From Candidatus Aramenus sp. CH1 (GTDB lineage: Archaea; Thermoproteota; Thermoprotei_A; Sulfolobales; Sulfolobaceae), in contig JALBWU010000007.1 of the NCBI GenBank assembly GCA_022678445.1, forward strand, positions 77,501 through 141,500: DNA of 64,000 bases, in the 5' to 3' direction. Shown here in pieces: positions 28,138 to 38,314 of this stretch. The notes under the pieces are model-generated. The model did not search any database. It was given only the letters and a program-made list of their open reading frames with translations, and was not told where the DNA came from. The translations under genes and the position numbers were made by a program. Within the stretch, counting starts at the first letter, position 1, and each line of letters begins with the position of its first letter.

Positions 28138-28393
28138 ACCTTCTCTTTATGTACTCGTAAGAGGTCAAGTAAAGGAATTCCTCGAAAGGCACTAGGCTGT
28201 ACTTCGAGTTTCCTAGGCTGTTTATGAGTCCCTTTTTGGAAAGGTATTTGATCACGCTCATTGACACTTTTTTAGAGAAATAAGGTTTGAGAGTGTCTAA
28301 AGCCTCCCCTACGTTAAACTTGTCAAACCTAAACTTCCTGTAGAGCAAGTAGTACACAACTACTTCCCTTTTCTTAAGCCACCTCATGGTCAT
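28109..28393 (-). CDS. Small winged-helix-like basic protein (94 aa)
   Basis: A basic protein with a pattern of helices and KKGLINSLGNSKYSLV resembling the recognition helix and wing of a winged helix. The N-terminus reads MTMRWLKKREVVVYYL; the second ATG two codons in is equally possible. Overlaps the 106-residue gene tail to tail by 29 bp. No close family recognised; a DNA-binding role is a weak inference. Confidence 0.5.
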   Translation of the reverse strand: MTMRWLKKREVVVYYLLYRKFRFDKFNVGEALDTLKPYFSKKVSMSVIKYLSKKGLINSLGNSKYSLVPFEEFLYLTSYEYIKRRSTLRRRTRG

Positions 28394-28437
28394 TAGCCCG
28401 GTTATTCATCACAGTCAGCCCTTACAAGTTCTATCAT
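28390..28437 (-). ncRNA. Possible C/D box guide RNA (weaker candidate)
   Basis: Minus-strand boxes: C ATGATAG (28431-28437, imperfect), 12-nt guide, D' CTGA (28415-28418), 2-nt spacer, C' GTGATGA (28406-28412, perfect), 12-nt guide ATAACCGGGCTA, D ATGA (28390-28393, one mismatch). Total 48 nt. The D box coincides with the start codon of the gene at 28109, which could instead explain those bases. Geometry fits, two boxes are degenerate. Confidence 0.35.
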
Positions 28438-28475
28438 TCGTTAAGATTATTTATAGCACCGTTAAAAAGTTTCAT

Positions 28476-28967
28476 ATGCCTTACATAGACGAGCGTTACG
28501 GATTCTGTAGACCTCAGGAGAAAGGGGTCGAAGTGGGGGACGTGATAGCGGTAAAGCCCTTCTTGGCCACAGTAAACGGCAGAAGCGTCGTTTTTCCCCC
28601 GCTAACTATTGTCTCAATAGGGTGCGAGAGGAAAGCACAGTTCACCATTTGGGTCGACGGAGTGAGGGTGAAGGGGGACGAGATCGTTGAAGTCAGTCAA
28701 GGAAACGTGGAAGTATCTGGGTGGCTTGAAGTGAAGAGCAAGGAGTTCCTTCCCGCCTTTACTGCCAGGAAATTATTGGGGGAAGCTAGGCTTAAGGTCG
28801 ATGGAAAGGGAGAGGGCACTGAAGTTGTGACCCTAGGTGGGTTACCTCTCCTGAGCGTTAAAGGTGGAAAGGTAGTAGTGCACACAAGGGAGAGGCTGGA
28901 CGTCCTAATTCCTCTCGCCTACTCGCTGTTCTACTTTTTGTCGTCAGGGTACTCTGAGGACATTTGA
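28476..28967 (+). CDS. Hypothetical protein (163 aa)
   Basis: The start was set at the ATG at 28476 ([13 protein letters not shown]) because TATA-like ATTATTTATAG sits about 25-30 nt upstream; the longer frame has an unlikely N-terminus overlapping the divergent gene. The protein is beta-rich ([20 protein letters not shown]) and ends with a hydrophobic stretch ([15 protein letters not shown]) that may anchor it or pack in the core. No family recognised. Overlaps the xpb end by 37 bp. Confidence 0.55.
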   Translation: MPYIDERYGFCRPQEKGVEVGDVIAVKPFLATVNGRSVVFPPLTIVSIGCERKAQFTIWVDGVRVKGDEIVEVSQGNVEVSGWLEVKSKEFLPAFTARKLLGEARLKVDGKGEGTEVVTLGGLPLLSVKGGKVVVHTRERLDVLIPLAYSLFYFLSSGYSEDI

Positions 28968-30562
28968 AGCAGAATGTCAGTTAGGTCCTGCTCCTTTCTT
29001 CTCTTAGCTTGATACTCCTCTGGAGTACCTCTTACAAGGATCTCGTAAAGTAGCGCCTTCTTCCCCTCGTAAGGCCTCAAGAGCCTGCCAAGCCTCTGAA
29101 TAAACTGCCTCCTGGATCCTGTGCCGGTAACGATGATACCGACGTTGGCGTCGGGTATGTCCAAACCCTCGTCTCCTACAGTGGTGAGCACTAGGATGCC
29201 GCTCTTCATGGACTTAAAGGCCTTTAGTACCTTTTCCCTCTCCGTTTTTGACATCTTCCCCGTTATGAGGAGTCCGTTAAACGCCTTAGCTACTTCCTCG
29301 GCTTGTTCTACATACTGGGTGAAGACCAAGACCTTGCCTTTCTCTTTTTCCAAGATTTCCCTTATTTTGGCCATCTTGTTTTGTGCAAATCCGACTATCT
29401 TCTTAATCTCGTTGTGGAGCTTCAGCGCTTCAATTGCTTCCTCGTCTCCATCTTGGGCCCCCTTAACGAGCTCCGAGACCTTTCTCCCCTTTGCTAAGGC
29501 GTTGAACTTTTTGAGGAGCTCGGAGTACTTCTTCCTCTCCTCTTGCGTTAAATACACCTTTATTTGCACGATCTCGTAAGGAGAGAGATACCCCTTGCCT
29601 ATTAGGTCGTCCACAGACTTATAGTAGACAACTCCGCCCATGAGCTTAAAGAGCTCCAAGTGTCTACCGTCATCCCTATAGGGAGTTGCGGAAAGCCCCA
29701 ACCTCTTTTCAGCTATAAGGCCTAACGCGATCTCCTTGAACTTATCAGCTGGAAGGTGGTGTACCTCGTCTATCACCACTAGCTCAAACTTGTCCGAAAG
29801 CTCGGCGACGTGCCTAAAGGCTGTCTGGTACGTCGAAATAGTTATTGGCTTAATGGTCTTCTCTGCACTGTAAAATAAGCCTAACTCTGGCCTTTTGGCC
29901 GAAAACTTAATCACCGTGTCCCTCCACTGCAACATTTGTTCCCTAGTAAAGGTGACGATCAAAGTAGGCCTCTTTACCTCTTCTATTGCCTTAATTCCAA
30001 CTACCGTCTTTCCAGCCCCAGTCGGTAATGCTATAACACCCTTGAAGTCGTTCTCCTTCCACTTATTAATAGCCTCTTGCTGATAGTCCCTCAGATTAAC
30101 GTTTAGCTCGAACTCGAACTCCTTGAATCCTAGAGTCAGCTCCTTCACCTTTAGTCCGTTCTCGATAAAGATCTTCTTTAGCTGGGGATAAAAATAGGGA
30201 TACGTCTCGAATACCTTCCTCTGCCTATCGTAGGTCAAATGTAGCCCAGCGTGTTTAATGATGTCCATCACGTAGACCCTAGGTATCACGTATAGTTTGC
30301 CGTTAACGAGTTGAAATTCAACGTCGTACTCTGGTAGAGCCTTAGCCAAGTAACTTACTTCGTCCTCTGTAAGTTCCACGCCTAGCTCTTCTAGGGTACT
30401 CTTGATCTCTGATAGCTTAACCCTGTTCCTCCTTGCCCTCTCTATATCCAAGGCGAACTGGGAGCCGTTGGAGTCCCTGCCCAAGAACCTGGAAAACGTG
30501 AGTAGCTTAGAGAACGTCTCCTCGTCCAGCCAGCGCCTCAAGTAAAAAGTCTTCGAGAACAT
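28931..30562 (-). CDS. xpb: XPB/Rad25-family DNA helicase
   Basis: Archaeal XPB, an SF2 helicase related to the TFIIH subunit used in repair and promoter opening. N-terminal damage-recognition region ([12 protein letters not shown]), Walker [14 protein letters not shown] (about 173-185), DEVHH box, RED-like YRDDGRH after LSATP, and motif [14 protein letters not shown]. The 543 residues are usual. The start overlaps the upstream 127-residue gene by 56 bp. A Bax1/NurA-type nuclease partner is not adjacent here. Confidence 0.93.
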   Translation of the reverse strand: MFSKTFYLRRWLDEETFSKLLTFSRFLGRDSNGSQFALDIERARRNRVKLSEIKSTLEELGVELTEDEVSYLAKALPEYDVEFQLVNGKLYVIPRVYVMDIIKHAGLHLTYDRQRKVFETYPYFYPQLKKIFIENGLKVKELTLGFKEFEFELNVNLRDYQQEAINKWKENDFKGVIALPTGAGKTVVGIKAIEEVKRPTLIVTFTREQMLQWRDTVIKFSAKRPELGLFYSAEKTIKPITISTYQTAFRHVAELSDKFELVVIDEVHHLPADKFKEIALGLIAEKRLGLSATPYRDDGRHLELFKLMGGVVYYKSVDDLIGKGYLSPYEIVQIKVYLTQEERKKYSELLKKFNALAKGRKVSELVKGAQDGDEEAIEALKLHNEIKKIVGFAQNKMAKIREILEKEKGKVLVFTQYVEQAEEVAKAFNGLLITGKMSKTEREKVLKAFKSMKSGILVLTTVGDEGLDIPDANVGIIVTGTGSRRQFIQRLGRLLRPYEGKKALLYEILVRGTPEEYQAKRRKEQDLTDILLQMSSEYPDDKK

Positions 30563-30890
30563 CCCTAACCACTTCCACCGATACTACTTCCAACTGACCT
30601 AAACTTTGTAATTGTGATATATCTATTATATCGTAAATGAAATAAGTGTTACCCCCCTCATATTTGAAAACTCCTAGAAACCTCCCTATTTCTAGCTTCT
30701 CAGGGGACATTAACAGCAGTGAGCGAACTTCCTCGGAGAACGGATCTAAGTAAAGGACTAGCCCGAGGCCGTTCGACAAAGTCAACCCAAGTAACGTTTT
30801 ACCTAGATAACTTGCCTCCTCCACGCCGTATTCGAGCGCTAAGTCCAAGTTCCTCCAACCAAACGTTAGAAGTTCCTTTACCTTCATCAC
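30507..30890 (-). CDS. Hypothetical protein cotranscribed with XPB (127 aa)
   Basis: An acidic alpha/beta protein ([20 protein letters not shown] at the start, [19 protein letters not shown] inside) with no zinc or nuclease motif. It overlaps the first 56 bp of xpb, so the pair is translationally coupled. It is not the known XPB partner Bax1 by length or motifs. A role with XPB is inference from coupling only. Confidence 0.6.
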   Translation of the reverse strand: MMKVKELLTFGWRNLDLALEYGVEEASYLGKTLLGLTLSNGLGLVLYLDPFSEEVRSLLLMSPEKLEIGRFLGVFKYEGGNTYFIYDIIDISQLQSLGQLEVVSVEVVRDVLEDFLLEALAGRGDVL

Positions 30891-30929
30891 TCCGCATTAG
30901 TTTTAACTTCGCACAAAAAAGAGTTAATT

Positions 30930-31247
30930 ATGTCTGCTGTCATCGTTTTGAGCACGGTACCGGAAATGGGGACTGGGAAAAAGATAGCTAAGGCATTAGT
31001 AGACGAAAGGCTCGCTGCCTGCGTTAACTTGATCCCTTATGTGAAGTCGTTTTACGTATGGGAGGGAAAGACTGTCGAAGACGACGAAGGGCTCCTAATA
31101 ATTAAAACCGACAAGGAGTCGCTGGAGAAGGTGATTAAGAGGGTCAAGGAGCTCCACCCTTACACCATCCCAGAGGTCATATCAATAGATATATCTTGGG
31201 GTCTACCGGAATACTTAAATTGGATAGTTGAGAGCGTGAGAAAATGA
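30930..31247 (+). CDS. cutA: CutA1 divalent-cation tolerance-like protein
   Basis: A 105-residue trimeric ferredoxin-like protein: VLSTVPEMGTGKKIAKALV and LAACVNLIPYVKSFYVWEGK are the family's hallmark segments and YTIPEVISIDI the third. The molecular role is unsettled despite the name from copper tolerance in E. coli. Its stop overlaps the gatC start by 4 bp. Confidence 0.95.
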   Translation: MSAVIVLSTVPEMGTGKKIAKALVDERLAACVNLIPYVKSFYVWEGKTVEDDEGLLIIKTDKESLEKVIKRVKELHPYTIPEVISIDISWGLPEYLNWIVESVRK

Positions 31248-31522
31248 GCGACCTAGTCGACAAGTTGCAGAGGCTGTCCCTAATCGACTTAAAGGAAGAG
31301 GAGAAGGAGAGAATCGGGAGGGACGTCCAGAAGATCTTACAATTCTTTAACAAGATTAACGAACTTGACTTGTCAAACATTGAACCCTTGTTCCACCCCA
31401 TTTCGCAGGGCAAATTGAGGAAGGACGTTACACAAAGCCCTCTAACGCAAGGCGAAGCCTTGTCAAACGTTAAGCGAAAGGAAAACGGGTTCATAATAGG
31501 ACCTAGCACCTACGGTGATTAG
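31244..31522 (+). CDS. gatC: Glutamyl/aspartyl-tRNA amidotransferase subunit C
   Basis: A 92-residue small subunit of the GatCAB complex that clamps GatA and GatB. LVDKLQRLSLIDLKEEEKERI and VQKILQFFNKINELD are the typical helices, followed by the belt region with P-L-FHP. Between cutA (4-bp overlap) and gatA (adjacent stop and start). Confidence 0.92.
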   Translation: MSDLVDKLQRLSLIDLKEEEKERIGRDVQKILQFFNKINELDLSNIEPLFHPISQGKLRKDVTQSPLTQGEALSNVKRKENGFIIGPSTYGD

Positions 31523-32941
31523 ATGATCTCCCAAGTAGTAAAGGACCTAAAAGAAGGGAGACTGGACCCCGAGGAGTACGTAGAGAGATACTACGATAGG
31601 ATATCTAAGTTCGAAAAGAAGATCAACTCCTTCATAACGCTGAGGAGCAAGGAAGAGGTAGTAAGAGACGTGAAGGAGTCGATAAAAAGGGGAGGAAGGC
31701 TTGCCGGAGTCCTAATAGGAATAAAGGACGCCATTTCGACTAAGGGCATAAGGACCACTTGTGCCTCGAAGATGTTGGAGGACTACGTTCCACCCTTCGA
31801 CGCTACGGTGGTAGAGAAGCTCAAGAGAGAAGGGACAGTGATATTGGGCAAGACCAACATGGACGAGTTCGCCATGGGCTCTACCACGGAAACCAGCTAT
31901 TTTGGCCCCACGAGGAACCCGTGGGATCTCGAGAGAACTCCAGGAGGTTCTTCTGGGGGGAGCGGAGCGGCACTTGCTGCGGGTTTCGTGGACTTGGCAC
32001 TTGGGACAGACACAGGAGGATCCATAAGGGCCCCTGCTGCCTTCACCGCGACGTTTGGGCTCAAGCCATCCTACGGTACTGTAAGCAGGTATGGGTTAGT
32101 GGCTTACGCGAACAGCCTTGAGCAGATAGGTCCCATGTCTAAAAACGCCGAGGACCTAGGTCTGCTATACAGCGTTATAGCTGGAGACGATCCAAGGGAC
32201 GCTACTACGATACCTTACGAGGTCAAGGAGGTTCCCTCTGAGATCTCGGTTAACGGGTTAAAGGTGGGAGTACTTAAGGACATCCTAGAGGCTTCAGAGG
32301 AGCCGGTTAAGGAGATTATTAACAGGGTAGTAGACAAGCTGTCCTCGGAGGGAGCGGTGGTAGAGGAGACTAAGCTGGGCTACGCTGAGTACGCTTTGCC
32401 TGCGTATTATATCATTGCCATGTCCGAGGCTAGCTCAAACCTAGCAAGATACGACGGAGTAAGATACGGCTACAGCAAATACGGTGATGGGAACTGGAAG
32501 GAGACCTTTAGCAAAAACAGGGGAGAAGGGTTCGGTTTGGAGGTAAGGAGGAGGATAATGCTGGGTTCGTTTATCCTAAGTGCCGGGTACTATGACCAAT
32601 ACTACGTTAAGGCGCTTAAGGTTAGAAGACTAATAAAGAACAGCCTAGACCAGTTGTTTGCCAAGTTTGACGTCCTAGTATCTCCTACCATGCCCATATT
32701 GCCTCCAAAACTGGGCGAAATGGTAGATGACCCAGTGAAGATGTACGCTATGGACATAAACACAGTTATAGCCAATCTAGCTGCGATCCCAGCCCTTTCC
32801 ATGCCTGCTGGCTTCTACAACAACCTGCCAGTAGGTTTACAGTTAATGGGCAGGTATCTTTCCGATACCTTCCTAATTGGTGTCAGCATGTTTGTGGAAA
32901 AGCTGACTAAGATCTACGACGCTACGGCGCCCCTACAATAG
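31523..32941 (+). CDS. gatA: Glutamyl/aspartyl-tRNA amidotransferase subunit A
   Basis: Amidase that releases ammonia from glutamine or asparagine for transamidation of misacylated tRNA. The amidase-signature Ser-cis-Ser-Lys triad is visible: IGIKDAIS (Lys), [15 protein letters not shown] and [13 protein letters not shown]. The 472 residues match the family. gatB is not in this window; GatDE is encoded at 47.9-51.1 kb. The decayed TnpB element begins 30 bp after its stop. Confidence 0.96.
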   Translation: MISQVVKDLKEGRLDPEEYVERYYDRISKFEKKINSFITLRSKEEVVRDVKESIKRGGRLAGVLIGIKDAISTKGIRTTCASKMLEDYVPPFDATVVEKLKREGTVILGKTNMDEFAMGSTTETSYFGPTRNPWDLERTPGGSSGGSGAALAAGFVDLALGTDTGGSIRAPAAFTATFGLKPSYGTVSRYGLVAYANSLEQIGPMSKNAEDLGLLYSVIAGDDPRDATTIPYEVKEVPSEISVNGLKVGVLKDILEASEEPVKEIINRVVDKLSSEGAVVEETKLGYAEYALPAYYIIAMSEASSNLARYDGVRYGYSKYGDGNWKETFSKNRGEGFGLEVRRRIMLGSFILSAGYYDQYYVKALKVRRLIKNSLDQLFAKFDVLVSPTMPILPPKLGEMVDDPVKMYAMDINTVIANLAAIPALSMPAGFYNNLPVGLQLMGRYLSDTFLIGVSMFVEKLTKIYDATAPLQ

Positions 32942-32971
32942 ACCTTTTTACCGTCTCATAGGGCAACGAGC

Positions 32972-34200
32972 ACTGACCTACTCCCCGCCCTGCGAGGGTT
33001 CTGCCTAGGTCTAAGGCGTTACTCCCCTTTATGGGAGTTACTCCGTGATGTGAAGAGAAAGGAAAGAGCCAAAGCGTTGACAATCTTCCTTTTTCATAAT
33101 GTTTAACGCTCCGCTAACGTTGCTGTGAAGTTAACGACCAAAAGGACAGTTAACGACACCACTGGGATTTCTGTCAACCTTAACGTTATGGTAAGCGCAG
33201 AGCCGCGAAGTGTTATGCTCAACAACTAGAAACGCGATTATGCCGTACTCATCCACTATAGCGTCAACTTGCGATAAGACCAAATGTTCGCAGTGAACTT
33301 ATTTCCGTTATTCCGAGAGATGAAGTAAGGATAGCCCAAGTAAACCGTGGAGACGCCAAAGACCACAAAGTCTTGGTGAGGTGAGATGCTAAAGTTCTGT
33401 AAATGAAGAAGCCTACGGTAAAGCTTAATGAATTCTTTTCCTTTCCCTCAGCACTTCTTCCCTATCACTTCTTGGACCTTTTCTGTCTCGCTCTTCAACT
33501 CGTCGAGTTCGGCGATCCTCTCCTGAAAATAGAAGTTCGCTCTTCACTGCTGAACCACGGTAAAAGAGAACAGTAAGTTCTCAACCACGACAGTAGCCAA
33601 CGCGTTTACGCCAAGGTCAATTGACGCAACCTTTTCACTTTTAGGCTTTTGAACTGAATCTCTTTCGCCGTGAATAACGAGAGAGCCCTTCATCGGCTTA
33701 TTGCTCTTCTTTGCGGTGGTTCTGCCAACGTCAACGAAATGTGGGCGTAAAAATTGTTACCCATCACGCGGATCTCCAGCCTACCTTGTGCGCCAAACCA
33801 CCTTAACCTACCTTCAAAGGGCATCTTCATTTTCCAATCCTTCAGAAAGAGAGTGTTTTTCTTCGTTAACCTCATAACGATCTTGCTTAACGACTAGGAT
33901 CAACTTCTCCTTTCCTCCATCTTTCCAGTAACGTGGCGGCGAGAAGTGATTCGCGAATGACGGTTTTTGTTTTAATGACGAGAAGAAGGACGACCAAGTT
34001 GTTCTTCTGAAAACAGCTTGAGCGTTAACTCCTAGAACCTCCTTGTACTTCCTCCACGTCACAACTGCGGTTTTGACGCTTCCGGAATTGCGGGAGTAAT
34101 CTGGCTCCTCATCTTTAGTTCACCAAAGGAAGCGCCATAAAAGGAAATCGTTTTCATGTTAAAACCTTAACCCCGCCAAGCGAGGTTTGTCTTCTTATTT
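32972..34200 (-). mobile_element. Decayed IS200/IS605-type TnpB element
   Basis: The ends match those of the short element at 41206-41527. The right end (at 32972) reads GGGGAGTAGGTCAGT on the minus strand and has an ACTCCC-loop-GGGAGT hairpin near 33024-33041; the left end (about 34200) reads AATAAGAAGACAAACCTCGC. A GTGAT, near the TTGAT target motif of some IS605 TnpB elements, flanks the left end (34201-34205). No tnpA is present. The interior is a broken tnpB. The right-end region would contain the omega RNA in an intact element. Confidence 0.75.
33070..34157 (-). pseudogene. tnpB: TnpB (OrfB) RNA-guided nuclease remnant
   Basis: Fragments in several frames align in order with TnpB: MKTISFYGASFGELKMRSQ at 34157, WRKYKEVLGVNAQAVFRR and the PPRYWKDGGKEKLILVV segment (33814-34062), GRLRWFGAQGRLEIRV (33690-33875), VDEYGIIAFLVVEHN and a final SGALNIMKK near 33090, where the zinc-ribbon cysteines are partly lost and a stop occurs. 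Multiple frameshifts and stops make it non-functional. Boundaries are approximate. Confidence 0.8.
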
Positions 34201-34282
34201 ATCACGTCGTTCTCAACAGAATACGGGACAGACCAATTTCATTGCCCCTGACAGTAAATAAGTTTTTTAAATCACGGGAAAA

Positions 34283-35377
34283 ATGTTAATGAATACGCTC
34301 ATGGAGACTCCTAAGTTTAGAATAGACACCTTAAGTAGGATAATTGACGAGATGGAGAAAGAAAAGTATCATGTTATAGGTAGCCACAGCGCCTATAAGA
34401 AGTGCTACTGGACCCACAAGGCTTTGACCTCCCACAGGTATTGTTATAAGGGGAAGTTCTACGGGATCGAGAGCCACAAGTGCGTCCAGATGACCCCTGT
34501 GGCTGCGTGGTGCTGGTTTAGGTGTATTCACTGCTGGAGACTGGAACCAGAGGACATAGGGCTAGAATGGGACGAGACAAAGATGCCGGTCTCAGACGAC
34601 CCGGAGTACATAGCAGAGAGGAGCATAGAGGAACACGTAAAGGCAGTTTCTGGTTACTACGGAAGGGAAGGCGTAGATAAGGAACTGGTTAAGGCAGCTT
34701 CGAGGCCCGCTCACGTCGCCATAAGCTTAACGGGTGAGCCAACCCTCTACGAGAGGCTAGGGGAGCTGATAAGGGAGTACCACAAGAGGGGCATGACAAC
34801 TTTTCTTGTAACCAGTGGAGTAAGACCGGACATACTTGCCAGCCTAGAAGAGGAACCAACTCAACTTTTCGTGTCCCTTCAAGCTCCGAACGAAAGGAAG
34901 CATAAACTTATAAATAGACCAATTGTTGCAAACTCGTGGAACCTAGTAATGGAGACCTTGAGGATGTTGCCCAGCTTCAGTTCTCCCACAGTAATTAGGA
35001 TGACAATGATAAAGGGTTTCAACATGAGCGAGGACGACGCTAGGGAGTTTGCGAAACTTATGGAGATCTCTATGCCCACTTACATCGAAGTGAAGGCGTA
35101 CATGCACGTAGGCCCCTCCACCTATAGGCTCAGCAAGGACGCCATGCCCAGACACAGGGAAATAAGGGAGTTTGCCGAGCTACTAGCTAAGTACACGGGG
35201 TATAAAATACTGTCCGAGCACGTCCCAAGCAGAATAGTGTTGCTGAGTAAGCTGGATAGACCAATACAGATAGGCAACGCGTGGACCCAGAAATGGGACT
35301 GGAGGGCTAAGGACAAGGAAGACGACATCCACGGCGAGTACGAGGAAGCCGAGCTTGGCTGTACTGAGGGAACTTAA
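34283..35377 (+). CDS. taw1: 4-demethylwyosine synthase (radical SAM, TYW1/Taw1)
   Basis: Builds the tricyclic wyosine base from N1-methylguanosine-37 of tRNA-Phe. Radical SAM cluster motif CWFRCIHCW (CxxxCxxC), a second cysteine set for the auxiliary cluster (KKCYW, YCYKG, HKCVQ), and the [11 protein letters not shown]-binding segment. TATA GTTTTTTAAATC (34262-34273) suggests the start may be the third in-frame ATG (34301). The 364 residues lack the flavodoxin domain of eukaryotic TYW1, as in archaea. Followed after 2 nt by ribK. Confidence 0.95.
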   Translation: MLMNTLMETPKFRIDTLSRIIDEMEKEKYHVIGSHSAYKKCYWTHKALTSHRYCYKGKFYGIESHKCVQMTPVAAWCWFRCIHCWRLEPEDIGLEWDETKMPVSDDPEYIAERSIEEHVKAVSGYYGREGVDKELVKAASRPAHVAISLTGEPTLYERLGELIREYHKRGMTTFLVTSGVRPDILASLEEEPTQLFVSLQAPNERKHKLINRPIVANSWNLVMETLRMLPSFSSPTVIRMTMIKGFNMSEDDAREFAKLMEISMPTYIEVKAYMHVGPSTYRLSKDAMPRHREIREFAELLAKYTGYKILSEHVPSRIVLLSKLDRPIQIGNAWTQKWDWRAKDKEDDIHGEYEEAELGCTEGT

Positions 35378-35379
35378 GC

Positions 35380-36033
35380 ATGCTGGATTCTTGCTTAATT
35401 GCGAAGATCGTGTGTGCCTCCAATAAAAACGGAGGAGTCACTCAAGAGACTCTAGCTAGAGAATTATCAATGTCCCAGCAAACTGTGTCAAGGAAGTTAA
35501 AGGAATTGGAGGAGAAAGGGCTCATAAGGAGGACGATTACCCCAGTGGGGGAAATCATTTCCCTTTCAGAGAAAGGTCAAGAAGTCCTCTCCCAATGCCT
35601 AGAGCTACTGAAAAACGCCATTACCTCCGCTCACGCAATTAAGATAATCGGAAAAGTGACGTCAGGACTAGGTGAGGGTAGAATATTCCTTTCGCTACCT
35701 TACTACAAGGAGTCCTTCGAGAAGTTCTTGGGATTTACGCCGTATCCAGGTACCCTTAACTTAGTCATTTATGATAGAGTATCCTTAGAGAACAGACTCA
35801 TCTTGGACACAGAAAGGCATATACTGATCCCAGAGTTCAAGAGCGAGAACAGGATTCTTGGAGCAGTAAAAGCTTTCCCTGCTTCAATAAACGGACTGAG
35901 GCCTGCTGCAATAGTGTTCCCTCTAAGGAGCACACATCCAAAAAGCATTATCGAGATTATATCACCTTACCACTTGAGGGAAAAACTGAACTTAAAGGAC
36001 GGAGACGACGTAGAGATTGAGGCTTACGTTTAA
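35380..36033 (+). CDS. ribK: CTP-dependent riboflavin kinase with N-terminal HTH
   Basis: Residues 1-85 form a MarR/winged-helix domain ([20 protein letters not shown]), and residues 90-217 the archaeal RibK barrel: [27 protein letters not shown] and the RTxHP-like [14 protein letters not shown] end. Converts riboflavin to FMN using CTP. The HTH fusion suggests self-regulation by flavin (RbkR-type). It converges on ribL, the next enzyme of FAD synthesis, with a 4-bp overlap. Confidence 0.95.
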   Translation: MLDSCLIAKIVCASNKNGGVTQETLARELSMSQQTVSRKLKELEEKGLIRRTITPVGEIISLSEKGQEVLSQCLELLKNAITSAHAIKIIGKVTSGLGEGRIFLSLPYYKESFEKFLGFTPYPGTLNLVIYDRVSLENRLILDTERHILIPEFKSENRILGAVKAFPASINGLRPAAIVFPLRSTHPKSIIEIISPYHLREKLNLKDGDDVEIEAYV

Positions 36034-36725
36034 GCTTTAGATCCCTCCCTTTCCGCGGAGTTGGTGCAGTACCTGCTTACTATTTCCTTTATAACTGAAG
36101 AGGTACTGCTATGTCTCCACACGTTGACTCTTTCCTTCATCCTCACAATTTCCGGGAAAAGGCCCCTCTTTCCCAATTCCTGTTTAAGCTTTTCCACGTC
36201 GACCTTTTGGTCGGGGCCTAAAAAAATGACGTCCGGTTTTACCTTCTCCACGCTCTTTAGGAAGTCCTTTTCGTCGCCAAGAAATGCAGAATACACGTAC
36301 CTTATGCTCTTTACAACCTCGAGCCTTTGGTTTTCATCGTTTATCGGCCTCCTCCCCTTTGCCTTTTCCGAATTAGCGTCCCTAGCGACAGAAACGTATA
36401 CCCTTCCTAGTCTAGAGGCCTCCTTCAAGAACTCTATATGCCCTGGATGAATGATGTCAAATGTCCCACCTACAAACACCCTCTTAGATACGTCTGATTC
36501 CGGATCCACGTTGTTTATAACTAGCACGGCGTCTAGAAGTCCCTCCGCGTATACCACGTCAACAATAGCAGTCTCTTCGTCTCCCCTCTCCAAGTAGTAT
36601 TTGGCGTCTTCAGTGTACTGCCTAGCTAGGTCCAAGATTTTCTGGTAATCTGGCAAGTGGACGCTGTTGAGCCTCCTTTCCATCCCCTCTATGTATTTTT
36701 TCACTCTTTCTCTCAATGAAGACAT
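36030..36725 (-). CDS. ribL: DUF357 domain fused to FAD synthase-like nucleotidyltransferase
   Basis: Residues 1-82 are a helical DUF357-type domain ([18 protein letters not shown]). Residues 86-225 are a nucleotidyltransferase with the HxGH site [14 protein letters not shown] and the closing HSSTSSVI motif. Archaeal RibL uses this fold to make FAD from FMN and ATP; the adjacent ribK supports that reading. Pantetheine-phosphate or glycerol-phosphate transfer are alternatives. It overlaps dphB by 13 bp on the same strand. Confidence 0.82.
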   Translation of the reverse strand: MSSLRERVKKYIEGMERRLNSVHLPDYQKILDLARQYTEDAKYYLERGDEETAIVDVVYAEGLLDAVLVINNVDPESDVSKRVFVGGTFDIIHPGHIEFLKEASRLGRVYVSVARDANSEKAKGRRPINDENQRLEVVKSIRYVYSAFLGDEKDFLKSVEKVKPDVIFLGPDQKVDVEKLKQELGKRGLFPEIVRMKERVNVWRHSSTSSVIKEIVSRYCTNSAEREGSKA

Positions 36726-37483
36726 TTCAGTGCCTCTACCTCCATGTAATGTAAGTTTCTCGCGGGAATTATTATTATGTGTGGCGGAGGGCTAAGGTCT
36801 AGATTCCCCTCAAGGATATCTTTTACGGTCTTTACAATCACTTTTTCGTCGTCACAACCTAGTCTCTGCCCCACGACAACCACGTCCTCACCCGAGATCA
36901 CGTTCTCTTTCCTTTTCTCCTCCATCTTCATCAAGTAGGTAAGGGCTTCCCTAGCGTCCATGAACTTTCCGTCCTTGACGTCCAAGTAGACGATTGTGTG
37001 GAGCCCATGTTCCCGGTTTTCCTTCACGACGTAATAGGGGGCGTAGTCGATAACGTCGTTGTAGGGGTACACTACCGTTACTGATCTCCCAAACTTGTAG
37101 GATGAGAGCATGGACTTGGATATTATGTAACAGTGAACTGAAACTCCGGGAACTACGACGACCTCGTGCCCTCTGTTCTTTGCCTCAACTGCCAGGCTAA
37201 CGTGGGTGGTCGCTATCACTGGGTCTCCTACTGACGCTATTGCCACGTTCTTTCCGGTCTCCAAGTGGGACACTATTTCCTTGAACCCAGTTTCCAACAG
37301 AGCTCTAGTTGCCGGAATGACTCTCTTCCCGATAAGCTCTTCTAGGGACTCTGCGCTCAAGTCGCACGAAAAAGAAGTGTAGGTGTCAAAGTATATTATG
37401 TCGGAGTCCTTTAAATAGTCCAGAGCTTTTTTTGTAAGAAATCTTTTTGACAAGCCCAACCCAATTAAATATAGGTACGACAT
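36713..37483 (-). CDS. dphB: Diphthine synthase
   Basis: S-adenosylmethionine-dependent methyltransferase that acts on the histidine precursor of diphthamide in elongation factor aEF2. SAM-family motifs: [13 protein letters not shown] at the N-terminus, [12 protein letters not shown] near residues 83-94, VVVPGVSV and [13 protein letters not shown]. The 256 residues match. Upstream gap to the divergent phosphoesterase is 30 bp. Confidence 0.96.
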   Translation of the reverse strand: MSYLYLIGLGLSKRFLTKKALDYLKDSDIIYFDTYTSFSCDLSAESLEELIGKRVIPATRALLETGFKEIVSHLETGKNVAIASVGDPVIATTHVSLAVEAKNRGHEVVVVPGVSVHCYIISKSMLSSYKFGRSVTVVYPYNDVIDYAPYYVVKENREHGLHTIVYLDVKDGKFMDAREALTYLMKMEEKRKENVISGEDVVVVGQRLGCDDEKVIVKTVKDILEGNLDLSPPPHIIIIPARNLHYMEVEALKCLH

Positions 37484-37513
37484 TTTGGGTAAAAGTATGA
37501 AGAACTCTTATAA

Positions 37514-38278
37514 ATGGTGATCTTATTGCTGGAAATATCCCCTGGTATTTACATAGCGTCCGACCTGCCAGTACTTTACCTAAAGAGCGTCGACGCCATA
37601 GTCCTCTCTGACGTTCACATAGGTTACGAGGAGGAGATGGCAAGGAAAGGGATGTTCCTTCCAAAAGTCCAGAAGAAGAGATTCATTGAGGTCTACAGGA
37701 ACTCCGGAAAGGTATTCAAGTTCAAGAGAATAGTAATCAACGGCGACTTCAAGCACCTATTTAATAAACTAGGAAAGGAGGAGAGAGACGACCTAAACGA
37801 AATTCTAAGTACTCTAAAAGACGACGGAATGGAGGTTACGTTGGTTAAGGGTAACCACGACAATTACGTAACCTTGGTAACAGACAAGTTCGACAACGTT
37901 GAAGTGGTGGACTACTTGGACCTAGGAAACGTGTTTCTCCTTCATGGACACAAAGAGGTTGAGGTAAGGGATAACACAACTTACGTAGTAGGGCACGAGC
38001 ACCCGAGGATTTCCATAAGGGATAGGTTAGGGTTTGCGAAGAAACTGCAAGCCTTCCTAGTAGTCCCCCTGAAGTCAAACGGTAGTAAGGTAATTGTCCT
38101 GCCCTCTGTCGGCACGTATCAAGCAGGGAACGATATCTCACTGATACACAACAACTACATGAGCCCCATAGTAAGGAACCTGGGAGTTCTAGAGAAGGCA
38201 AAGCCTTACGTAATAATTGAGTCCGAGGGTATTATGGAATTTCCTGAGCTAGGCCTTCTAAAGAACGTCCTTTTCTAA
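37514..38278 (+). CDS. Calcineurin-like metallophosphoesterase
   Basis: Dimetal phosphoesterase motifs in order: [27 protein letters not shown] and VGHEHPR. Archaeal proteins of this type are often linked to helicases such as Lhr; here it is alone. The 254-residue frame starts at ATG 37514, but a TATAAA lies at 37509-37513 itself, so a TTG at 37526 may be the true start. Substrate unknown (nucleic acid or nucleotide ends likely). Confidence 0.88.
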   Translation: MVILLLEISPGIYIASDLPVLYLKSVDAIVLSDVHIGYEEEMARKGMFLPKVQKKRFIEVYRNSGKVFKFKRIVINGDFKHLFNKLGKEERDDLNEILSTLKDDGMEVTLVKGNHDNYVTLVTDKFDNVEVVDYLDLGNVFLLHGHKEVEVRDNTTYVVGHEHPRISIRDRLGFAKKLQAFLVVPLKSNGSKVIVLPSVGTYQAGNDISLIHNNYMSPIVRNLGVLEKAKPYVIIESEGIMEFPELGLLKNVLF

Positions 38279-38286
38279 CCCGGGGG

Positions 38287-38294
38287 TTTATAAA
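38287..38294 (+). promoter_or_regulatory. TATA box of tbp
   Basis: GGGGGTTTATAAATG is a strong archaeal TATA element, centred about 25 nt before the GTG start at 38315, which implies a leaderless tbp mRNA. Confidence 0.65.
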
Positions 38295-38314
38295 TGAGTA
38301 TATAAGAATTATAT

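Noticed and set aside
33250-33690. Functional TnpB in the 33-34 kb element
   Set aside because: Several frames and stops are needed to follow the protein, and the zinc ribbon is damaged.
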